Shown piece after piece: positions 36,501-48,500 of a stretch of DNA of 64,000 nucleotides (position 1 is its first letter; every line of letters starts with the position of its first letter). The notes beneath the pieces are model-generated. The model ran no database searches, was not told the DNA's origin, and worked only from the letters and a program-made list of their open reading frames with translations. This stretch comes from Ypsolopha sequella. Its lineage: Eukaryota > Arthropoda > Insecta > Lepidoptera > Ypsolophidae. The translations under genes and the position numbers were made by a program. The stretch lies in NCBI GenBank assembly GCA_934047225.1, contig OW203992.1, positions 8,607,501-8,671,500 on the forward strand. Direction: 5' to 3'.

Positions 36501-39500
36501 ACCCCTTGCTTTTGTTAATTTATACAAAACAGCCTTGTGGTCGCCTTTTTTTAGAAATTTGCTTTCTAGAATTTTGTTATTTATTATATACTCAAAAATA
36601 CTACACATGTGGTAGAACATAATACATACAGAAGCAGTAGGTACAATTAAACCACCCCTCTGCAAGTACATAATTGAAATATTGTGAATCTGTTTCAGTA
36701 CCTTTTGATTCAACAACATATTTTTCACATAAGCGACAGCATAATTTATTTTTTACACTGTGAGCTACATAGCCACACACATACAGCTTTGCGTCTTCAT
36801 CAATTTCCATAATTTCAAGGTAGTTTTCCGGAAAAAAGTTCTGTGCACGCCACTGGAAGAGATCATGAATGTTTGTACCGTTGTGGCCATGCAGTTTGCA
36901 TTATTATGAGCATATCCAGATATGTTAGATGATTTGAAGTTGAGCCCGCTTTTAATATATATTTCATCTATAAGTAAATTTACGTATTTTTCTCTATCAG
37001 TCAATGTCTTTACCATATGGGTCAAATAATGTTCAGTCGGATTACAAGATCCAGGTGAAATGGTCAGCGAGGAAGAGATACGTTGTAAATATCGCTTTGT
37101 TGGCAAACATAAATAATTTTGAAGTAAATTATATGATGAACTAGACTGGCAATACATAACAAAAGCAAATAAGATGGTAATCATGCTGTATTGACGCTTT
37201 TTGTTAACCATATTGGAAAGCTGATCTTTTATGATAATCAGTTTAGACTCACAAGTATTGTCTTCAACGCTATCGACGTTCATTGAAATGGTTTTATCAA
37301 TGTAATGTATTGCTTTTTTCAAATAAAATTCTTTTGTCGGCAACACACCATTGCTAGCCATACTCGTCTGATATCTCGCAAGAATATTTTCCAGCTGAGA
37401 CCATGCATCGTGTCAGTTTCTGATCTTGGGGTAGGACCCAACTTAGGTCATTCGGAGAGAGTTCATTTTCACCCACAAATACCTTAATTTTTAAAGTATC
37501 ATCCACAAGAACACTACACATTACACACAGCCTGTCATCCTCACTATTTGCACAATCTAACACATATAAACGCATGTGATCTGATGATCGGTCAAACTTC
37601 CACTTTTGTGACATAACGGAATTAATTTTCAGTACAAGATCGTCATAGTTTTTGATCATATCACTGTTCAGAAAAGCGTTGGTAGCATCCTCTTGCCTTT
37701 GTTGTTCCTTACGGTGCCGGTCTTCAGTGTTGGTTCTTGATTTTGGTGCAGATATGGAAAGATAACTCGGTAAGTTTGGAAATACGCATGGTGTTGCACC
37801 CTCCATTAACTTAGGCCTCTTCAACATCTGCTGTAAGACATTTCCATCTTTATCAACCACTCGCTCGGTCCTAATAATGTCGGTGGGCACAAAATGTTTT
37901 GCACAAACTACGGCACTGGAACTAGGCGTCCAATCCTTTCGTGGAATAGCTCTTAACCAAGACTGACGAATACTTTCATCATTTGGAAACGAAAAGGTGG
38001 ATACCAGTCCTTCTTTTTTCTGACTGTCGTAGTTACTTGCGCACCCTGGAACGCAACAACGCCGCGGCATCTGAAATATAACCTCAAATTAGTACCCAAG
38101 GAAATAATACTGTAAATTACACAAATAAACAAACGTTAACTATATTTCCACTTACTTTTACGTGTATTTGTAGATATGGCAATCGCAATACTGTTTAAAC
38201 TTCGAGAATTTCACTAAACAAAACTTACAGAACGAGTGAAGACATAAATTGACGTTTTATTTGTTTGTGAAAGTGGGAGCGAAGAGCGGAGAATGTTAGT
38301 GCCGGCCGGACCAGATGCTATGTTGCCATACTTCTCTGTTCATGGCTTGTAAATGGAGACGGCTATGGTTTACCATATACATTAATATATGCGACTCTAA
38401 TGAAATTATCATACACTCCAGTAAATTTTGCAAATGGCATTGAAAAAGTACATAATATTTAATAACATGAAATAGTCAAGGATATAGTGTACAAGGACTA
38501 CCAAATATCTCTCATACTTAATTAGATAGGTTTTAATAATAGCAATTCCTGCAGAATAAAACGTTGGAAATGAGATAAAACGAATCATATCACAAATTTT
38601 AACTAATATGTATGTATCTGTGCATAGCATTCTGTTAAAACTGCAGGGGTCACCTCGCTCCACTCCGCTTCGCTTTGCTCGGATCCCCTATTTATTTACA
38701 TGTAAACCTAATAAACCCCGCTTCGCTCCGTTCGTCGTCACACCTATTTTTGACTTTTTGTTGAAAGACTACATTACAATATTTTTTCCCTAGAAACCCA
38801 AGCTATGGGAGGTCAACATTAAATTTTGCGAAATTTGCAAAATAATATATTGATTTGTTATACTGATCATCACTTACCAAGCCTCCAGTATGAATTTGGC
38901 TGCATACTTTAATGTCACCTTGTATATATCTTAGACAGATTGTAGAATTGGGCAGATCGTAAAGTATGAAATCAAAAATATTTTACCAAACGTCAAACGA
39001 CGACGAGCGAAGCGAAGAGGATCGTGTTAGATTTATGTGTAAATAAATTTGGCGACCACCCTAATCTTCACAGAAATATGATATGCCGGTCATGATATGC
39101 CCAATTCTAAGATTTGCCGACGACATATACAAGGCAAGACTATAAGGTCACTTAAGAATAAATCTAAATTCATACTGTAGGCTCGGTAAGCGATCAGAAA
39201 CAAGTTTCATTAACCCTTTCCGCAAAATTAATATGTTGTCTTCGCAACTTACTTCCTTTACTGCTCGACTCAGGGATAGAACGTTGGCCTCTCAATCTTG
39301 AGACCCAAGTTCGATTCCCGGGCAGACATGCACCTTTAAGTTTTTCGGAATTTATGTGCTATTATACCTACCTAAATACCTACCTGCTGAACTATGAAGG
39401 AAAATTAACATCGTAAGGAAACCTGCATGCCCTAAAAAGAGTGTATTTGTGCCCGAAGAACAGCAATAGGGCTCACCATCACCACCCATCACGTTGGGTC

Positions 39501-42500
39501 GTAATAATCATCGGTGAAACGCGGGTGTACCGAGTGTTTACTGTCACTTTTTTTTTTTTGGCTTGCATTTCACAGTTCACACTCGGGAACACCTCTGACA
39601 CCTCCTCGGGGATTCATGCCGTGACGATTTATAAGGTGACATTTAATAAACCGCCCGAATTCATACTGGATTCTCGGTTTGTGATTAGGACCAAGGTTCA
39701 ATTATCCTTTTTTTCAAAATCACAAAAAATATATGTTTGTTTTCATACGAACTGGACTAGTTCAAATACAATTCCTAGTACAGGCAGTGCGGGGGCAAAC
39801 CTTTTTATATCGCCTTAAGCGTCATTAAACATTGTTCCTGATAACTAACCGAATCTCCAGTATGAATTCGGGCGGTTGATTAAATTTTACCTTATATTTA
39901 TTTTATATTTATAACAATATTTTTCCAATTTCACCAAAAGGGTCATTGAACCTTGGTCCTGATTACTTATCGAGTCTGTAGTATAAACTTGGCTGTATCA
40001 ATCAAAGTTACCTTCACCCGTATGCTATAAACAACGTAAAACATGTGTCGTTTAACCAATTGTTATCTATTGTTCTGCTGTTTGGTCAAAGGTTAAATAG
40101 GAGCTATTAGTTACTGGATATAATTATTTTAAAACAAATTATAAATATAAATGAAAAAGTATTAATTATTATCGATATATATTTCGATCAACTTGTGGTC
40201 GTTGTCAGTCGAATTATAATTATATTTATAATCTGTTTTAATAGTAGTTTATGCTACAAGGGCGAAAATGAATAAGTTACGAGTAGCGAGTGTTTTAAAC
40301 GTAATCGAGTAATTTATTGCTCTTACGCCCGTGTATCATACTACGTTTTTCAATGCATAGTGTGAGGAAATAAAACAAATATAATCTTGTGAACTTTAAA
40401 TTATGATTAGCTCAAAATTGACTGTATCTAGAGCCGTTAAACAGTGGAAAAAAAAGTATAACATTTATGGCATATAGGAAAGGCTGCAGGTTCGCCAACC
40501 ATTGTGAATAAATTAAAAAAAATAATAATGATAATAAAGCCCTAGGGCAAAATAATCGACTTTCTGTTCGGTTTTGATGCATAAAAAATGGGCCTTTACG
40601 AGCACTTGCATTGAAAAATAATTAAAAGCAAAAAAAGGCTTTAAAATAATATTTATTCAATTATTGGATATAATCAAATTTTTGCCCAGAAAGTATGTTT
40701 TATTTGTCATAGGCAGTTAGTTACCAATTTGTACGACAAAGTAGAGTCAAAAAGGAACTAAGAACTCTGGTTCTGGCATTAAAATAATGATATATGTAGC
40801 TGTTTATAAGCAGTGTTTGCTTTATAGTAATTGTTTAGTGTTATACATGTAAAGTCAAACTCCATAAACACCTCATTTTCATGTCCATGGACATAACCAT
40901 TCGCTACATCTAAAATACAATCCTGAGTAAGTTATCACGGAAATCTAATAAATAATAACAATTTAACATGTAGGTACATTCGTCATCAAAAGCTGCACTC
41001 GCACGGCGACGAGCTAATCGACTATCACCACTAATTGCCCTCGCTCCCCGCGAACCTCACTCCACCGCACCTGCCACCCACCCAACCGTTTAGGGTTGCC
41101 ACTGACGAGTGATGAGTACATTCTTTTTGAGATAGTTATGATTGCATACATATATGTTTCAAACATGAAATAAAAAAATAAATTTTGAATTCGTTTGCAT
41201 ACAACGTGTAACAGAAAGGTGTAATCATATTTGGAGTGCTTATTTGGTCAATGGTATAGAACAACTTTTAGAATAGAACAAACCCCTAAATCTCGAATAA
41301 AAAAAGTTACTGTTTCTTAGAAAAATGCAATGCCGCTCGGCTGAAATGTATGGAAGGGCAGATTTTGTTTTTGAGATTTCAAGGTTTGCTCCATAGTAAA
41401 AGTTGTTCTATACCATTGACTTAATAAGCTCTTCAAATATGGTTAAACCTTTCTGTTACACCTTGTATAACGTTTTTCATTTTAAATTCCAGTGTTTTTA
41501 ATTTGAGAAATTTGATTTAAAAATTTATCTTTTAATTTACAATACTATATTGTGTTAGATACAACTACCTACAAGCGTATGATAATTAATTTAAAAATAC
41601 AACCTGTATACATTTACTAGTGTATAAAAAAGCAATAAATTTAATCAATACGACTCCACAACCGGATTTTAGTTTTGGATTTTGTAATAATATTTACTAG
41701 ACCCAATTGATTATTACACATTTTTATGATGAAGCATTAAATTTAAATCGAATATATTGAGTATTACGAATGATAAATTGGCATGTCTAAATCTAGTTTT
41801 GTAAAACAATTTATTCTACAAAAGAATACTTTTTTAAATTTGCGTATAAATGTGTAAAAACTTAGATGTTACAATTTTTGTTACTCAATAGAGTTTTATT
41901 TGGATGAATTATCTTACTTATTTATAAAGTAGATCCTGTCCCCGTAGCATAATGTTTAATCGCGCGCGACGCAACTTAGTTTAATCACAGGTGCGAGGAG
42001 TGTGTGACGCGATGTTTTTGCGATTAAACAATATTTCACGCTCCTTGCACCTGTTATTCAACTAAGCCGCGTCGCGCGCGATTAAACATTATGCTACGGG
42101 GCCTGGAATGGTACATCGGTTATTTCAGATTATAATTTTAAAAAATCCACTATCACCAATTTTCAAATAGTAGTTTATGAAACTGAAATAAAGAGGTTAT
42201 TAAAACACGAATGTGGGTTTAAAAATCGGTCCAAAGGCGAGTTTTTTAATAGTATCACACGAGTGTTTTACTACCTAGTTAAGAACAGTTTCATACACCA
42301 CTTTATCTACACTTATGCAATAGGTTGGCAAACCTACCTATTTAATATATATAAGTTGTTACCTATTACCAACTATTGTAGAAAATATATGTCATCTATA
42401 TGCACTATTTTTAAGTTCATATCATAACACGGATTTTACGATATCAGTGAGGAAAAATATATAAGCGCCTTTTACATGTAAGTATGTGCGTATATATATA

Positions 42501-45500
42501 ATTATATAAAGTGCCAACATTGGCTTGAAATTAATTTCGTTACAAAAATGTACCTTAATCTTAGAATATTTTCAATAAAAATCAGCAACCCTATTCCCGC
42601 GCGGTATCCTCGTACCACTAACTAATTAGATAAGTTTTCAACTCGACTGTACTCCTAATGTAGGTACCTATCACGGGGACGTAGCATCAATCTTTTTAAT
42701 TAAACATTTTGACACCAGTATTGGTCATACAACTCATTTCCATCCAATTAGCGACCAGTTTGACTGTTGCTTTATTCATTAGATATATTTCTTCGTTTTA
42801 ATTAAAAAATAAAGCAGTAAAATTGTCTCCAGTGACAAGTTAATTGTTAATTAGAAATGAAAAACCCCATACCCAAATAGTTACTCATTAAAATCTTGTC
42901 ATTATGTAGTAATTTACACATTTCAATAATAAAATGCAAAATAATTGAGAACAGTATTTCTTCTATGTATTGATGAATATTTATTTTATATTTATATTAA
43001 TTTGTTAGTCACCTCTGTAAACAATAGTTTTGTTTATTCATTTAATTTTGTATTTTTAGTTATAGGAGAGCGGGGACTCCTGCTACAGGTATTTTCATAC
43101 CCAATAGAACTCAAACTCAATGTATTTAATATTTAAGCAAGCTAAAGAAAATAAATCATTTTTCATTTTCATTTGAGGATAGAAGACGCATGTTACGTTT
43201 ATGTATGTTTTGTTAGGAGTAAATAAACAATTTCAATGAGGCCAAAAAGATAAAGATCTAGACAAAGCCTTCACCATAAAATACTATTAAATACCATACA
43301 ATTAATTTACACGGCATTCCTTATCTTTCAAAAACGACGTCGCCTGCGCCATTATAGATCAGCTTTTAGTCAATAAATCAGGGTCTTACAATAGCACATT
43401 GTCAGTCGCTCACCCTGATTAAATAAATAAATAAATAAATAGGTGCCGATCCGCGTCGCTTGCGCAGATCTTATCACGAATCTTCGCGACATTACAGGCC
43501 TCCTCTCACATGCGAAAATCAACTCTATCCATCCGTCGTATGTTTCAAAATCTAATGGTTTGAGCATCTGATGTGTACAACAGTAGGCCAATTTAGAGCA
43601 TAACGTGAAGTGCTAGGGTTTCAAATTGAGTGGCATGTCATGTCTCGTTAGTACTCAAGATGTAGTGGAGATGGGCCGATGATACGATCGCACTTCATTC
43701 TTCATTGTAGGTTACTTGATCAAATTGTGCTATTCTAAAGGGATGGAAAATAAATGAAAATGATAATTTACTTTGAATAGTCCGGAAGGATGGATTGACT
43801 TGTCAAGTGCACCAAACAAAACCGATATGTTATGGTAAGATTGGTTCGATTTTCGAATAGGTGTAATGAAAATCGACAGTTGGCTTCAGAGGATAGCGGG
43901 AACCATAGTCAATTGTATTCCTATTGGAGTTTGCGCTATCTCTCTTCTGATTGGTCCGCTTTCGTGCTTCTGATAGATTAGCGTCATTTAACTAAAGAGC
44001 TCGAACGCATAATTTATGAAGAAGTTACTGGCCGGTTAGGCTTTGGCGGCAATGCGTACAGAAAAAAAAACTATATGTGTATTCAGTATTCTTCTTACTT
44101 TTCATTTAATTTTTATCAGCAATGTTTACGTTAGTTGCAATAATAGTCTTCGCTAAATTATTGCAAATAACAATTAAAAAATTAGTTCGTGTAATGAATA
44201 GTGATATATTAATTTCTGAAAATATAGTAAATTATACAGCTAATGTGGTGCAACAATTATTACCACAAAATACCAGGTACACTTAGCTTTTCCTTTTTCC
44301 CATAGGTAGTGATGAAAAATAGTGTGTGTGTGTATCACTCGGGCCCAAGTAATATTTTGTTCTCAGGTGGCGTATATTGAATTTCTCGCTACACTCAGGA
44401 TTCTACTATAGAATCCTTCGCTTCACCCTGAATTCAAAATAAAGCCCTCAAAGGACAAAATATTACTCTTGGGCCCCTTGTAACAGAAATAACTATTGGG
44501 GTGCATGATTACCACTGATTACTCCAAATACACTCGGCGCACCCTAAACCAACACCCAACTAACAGACAAATCCTCTCGCTTCAGCGCCCGTAGCACAAT
44601 GTTTAATACGCGCGACGCGTCTTAGTTGAATCTCAAGTGCGAGGAGCGTGACGTACTGTTTAATTGCAAAAACACCGGGTTACGCTCCTCGCACTTGGGA
44701 TTCAACTAAGTTGCGCCGCGCGCGATTAAACATTATACTATGGGTGCTGGTGGTTAGGTTTCGATCGTGACTTGGAACAACCCTTTTGACGAAATCATAT
44801 CACCACCAAGCGACTCGTCATGTCATGTTGTCATGAGAAGCTCCGTCAAAAAAACTTGATCTGTGACCTACTAAGGAACCTTGTCATAGTAAAGATAAAC
44901 TTTTGTGCACATTCAGTAGTTAAAATTGTAATTTTTAGAAGGAACATTCAGTATGACGAGGTTCTTTAATAGGTCACTGTTCAGTTCTCCGACCGTACAT
45001 TATAATAAGGTAATGAGTAATATTACGCTAACCGGATACTATCCAATCTAAGTCCAAACAAAACTGAACCTAATATCACTAACATTATGGTCCAATTTTA
45101 TTTGTAATTTTGCATAGGTCTACAGGTGCACAGTGCGTGCATGTAGCCCTCTTGTGGGGCATGCGAATGTATTATACTGTAGAGGGCTAATTTGAATCTC
45201 TTCCGTAGAAAATTGGTTATTATTATGAAATATATGAATGTTACAAATACAAAAGAATTTTTATCTCTCTTTAATTTCAATATTCATCAATGAATCAAAC
45301 AAAGAAAAAAGTTCTAGGTCGGCTACTTTTTTCGTCAGAAAATCAGCTAGGTTCTTATGGACTTCACAAAATCAAAATTCACTTCAAATTATAGCTGATA
45401 AAAACAATATAAATTTATTTAAATTTATTAAGATAGGTAAATATAGCCTCTTTATAAAAAACATAGATATAGTTTGTTTCCGTATTTTAGATATATAGCT

Positions 45501-48500
45501 TCTTTATTTCATTTCCACAGCATTACACAGAACTAAAAAATAACACATTACATTATAAAATAATAAAAACAAAACACCAAAGAAAGTTTATACAGTATGT
45601 AGGTGCCGTGGTAGTGAAAAGAGTCCGAAACTCAGCATAATACAAAGGCAAGCCACTGCTCTGATTTTCAGATGAGGCCCATTTCCTCAACCAACACAGC
45701 CGACCCTATGCAAGTATAAAATATTTAAAAAAATTAGTAAAAAACGGTGGCAATAAAAACCAGTAAGAATGTCAAAGTTAAAACAAAAGTATATCCTGTA
45801 ATTTTGAAGTTAAAAATGGTAGCAGAGTTAGAAATAAATAAATACAAAAATTCATGAATATTAAATCTAATTAAATCTAATATTATAGTTGGAAATATAA
45901 TGTTATAAAAGACAAAAAAAAAACTGGCAAGTTTTCTTTATTATTTTTGAGCTCATTAGTTTGTTGAAACATACAATATTCTCTCTGTACTTAATTTTGA
46001 AGTTTAAACACTCCCAATAAACTCTCAGCGCAATCATCAATGTAAAAGGTGCAATTTACGTATTTACATGTACGAAGACGGACATTAATTATCTGCTTAG
46101 CAACAGGAAGGATATAAATCACAAACACGAAGACTCCACGGATTTAACGTCAAATTAAAACGCTGTAAAGTATGACCCGTTCGGCAGAAATAGGTGCGCT
46201 TGTATTGAGCTCGTTAGGACCAAATTGAGTGGGATAAGAGACAATAATTTTCTGGTGACTGCACTAAACTATATTTACTGTCAATTCATAATCGGTTTAG
46301 TAAATTAGATGAACGGCTCTGAAGTTATGATGGCTGGCTAAGTGACTTTATCTTATAAATGCTTATACGTTCATTGTTGGCACTTGGTGTAATTTGGAAA
46401 AAGACCGGTTTCGCCTTTAAGGCATTTTCAAATTATTCAAGACCTTAAATAACATTGATTTGTTTACAGTAGCAATGACACTAACAAGTTTTTTTTACTA
46501 GGTGGGATTAATTGTTCTAGTCAACGATATTTTAGTTCTAGTAGTAATAGTTGTAGTAGTCGAAATCTTTTTACCTAAAATGTGGGAATATTTTTTACGT
46601 TTTGTCATATTCAGTCATTTAATCATCTGGCCATTTAACAACGACGGGTCATCGTCCTAAGAATGATACTTGCTTTCAGAAATAATAATAGTGAAACAGT
46701 TGGCTCACAGTCAACACAACGTGAGTGTTAAATATATTCGTTTTTCAAAATATTTTTAAAGTAGTTTCAGTCAGTATCACATTTTAGGCTTAGTGGTTAT
46801 TGCCATTAGTTTTGAAGTCACATAACCCTTATGTTAAGATGGGACACTCCAAGGCTCGTAAAAAAAACCTACATAAAGATTGGTGTATGTATTTTTTGTG
46901 TTAATTTCCCTGGCTAGTTGCCAGCTCTTCGTCTATATCTACAATCGGTCTCATTCGTTACAAACACAAGCAGGTGTAAATTAGCCTTACCGTGTGTAAG
47001 AGTGATTTATTAAGTCTCAGCCCACACCCTTATAGCCGTTTCTACCTCCGGTCATACGCACATCATTAGTGCGAACAGTTTGCACCCAACAAAGGTAATT
47101 AGGGGTTCAACCTGCACGTAATAAAGGAATTATTAGAAAACAATCCAGAGAGTGAGGGCCTCCGAGGAGGGTGGGCGGGGGTGCAGCGGGGAGCGGGGGT
47201 GTCTAATTAGGTGGAGGGTAGCAGGTAATGAACCGCGATCGGCCGCATCGATATAACGAAGGCTATTTACGTGGTCTCTCTGAAAATTGCGAAGGTTCTG
47301 TTTTAAAAGCGGTTACCGTTTGAGTTTTGCGATTAAGGAGTTTAATTAGGCGGTGTTGTTTACAACCTCATTATGGCGGGTTCGGGCGCAATAGCCGATA
47401 GACCGATTATTTACGATGTCGAAACTTGGGTTTGGTTTGGTAAAGTTTGCTGGGATATCGCTGTCTCAATAATTGAAGTCGTGATCGTTGTATGATAAAG
47501 TATAGTTGCCGTGGCGGGAAATTATGAGATTATTACCGTGACTTCCTTTGGCGATCGTATTAGTCAGTGTACCTTCGAACGAGCATTTCGTGACGTAATC
47601 TACTGAATCATTGCCACCAACACGTCTCACATGCGCCGAAACAGTTTACCAAAAAGTCAACTCAACCACGCTAACATTTCACTGGAGTTGTACAAACTTT
47701 TGTCTTTAACATACACGTACGTATACACCAAAAAATATTAATATATGTTTATTATACCCCACATGAACTTACATTAAAAGGTAATTCCAGAATATCCAAT
47801 TTTTTTTAGTATCTCAGTATCTCTGTCTTCAAACTTTGGCACATGCTCCTGGCTTTAAAGAAGACTCCGGTCACCATCTTTCTAATTTTCAAGAGCTTAT
47901 AATTACCAATAAACCATTTTTAATTTTTCAAACTAAAAGCTCCATCTCTCTGTACGTTTTTGAAATGTGTTACAGACGGACTTGTTTCGAGATTTGCTAA
48001 AGACTTTTCGTTATTGTAACGAAACCTTATCAAGGGGAACACATTCAACAAAAATTGGTACAGATCCTTTTTTGAGCCTTAAAAAAAATTCTGCGTTCGT
48101 AGAGAGACGTGCGGAGGGACAGTGTCGATGTCGGTAGCAGCAAAGTTCGTTGTGATGCCGCCGAAAACAAAACGTCGCGTTTTTTACCCCCTAATAGACG
48201 TCCAGGCGACATCATTAACGTATTGACCACCAGAATGCCAATAGGCTCTTATCAGTGTGGTAAAAGAGGTGGTTGTGGATTGGCATAGCAGTCTACTAAT
48301 GTTGGTGAGTAGTATCGACAGGCTTCGGCGGTATTCGCTAATGTGACAACACAAATAAGACCCTCTGCCCAAATATGGAGCTGTTTTAGGGTTGATAGGT
48401 AAAAGGGTTTTAAATGAAATTTCTAAGAAAAAACTGAATGTACAAGATACTTTACTTTAGAAGCGACTTCATGTAGTTGGTTTGAAATGCTTAACATAAT

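Larger units (their letters stand above)
35028..38367 (-). mobile_element. P-element / THAP9-like DNA transposon, degenerate
   Basis: 31-bp terminal inverted repeats start CATAGCCGTCTCC at 35028 and end in the exact complement at 38367. A 7-bp direct repeat GTTTACC flanks both ends (35021-35027, 38368-38374) as a target duplication. P elements also start with CA and usually duplicate 8 bp. The 5' end is at 38367, about 300 bp before the THAP start codon. The minus strand encodes, in order, a THAP domain, a transposase core piece and the C-terminal region, broken by frameshifts, a missing central part and a later insertion. The length of 3,340 bp is near that of a P element. It lies in intron 1 in the host gene's direction. 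Confidence 0.9.

Noticed and set aside
31288..39335. Functional tRNA genes at 31.3 and 39.3 kb
   Set aside because: They share a SINE body and have poor acceptor stems; boxes A and B alone do not make a tRNA gene.
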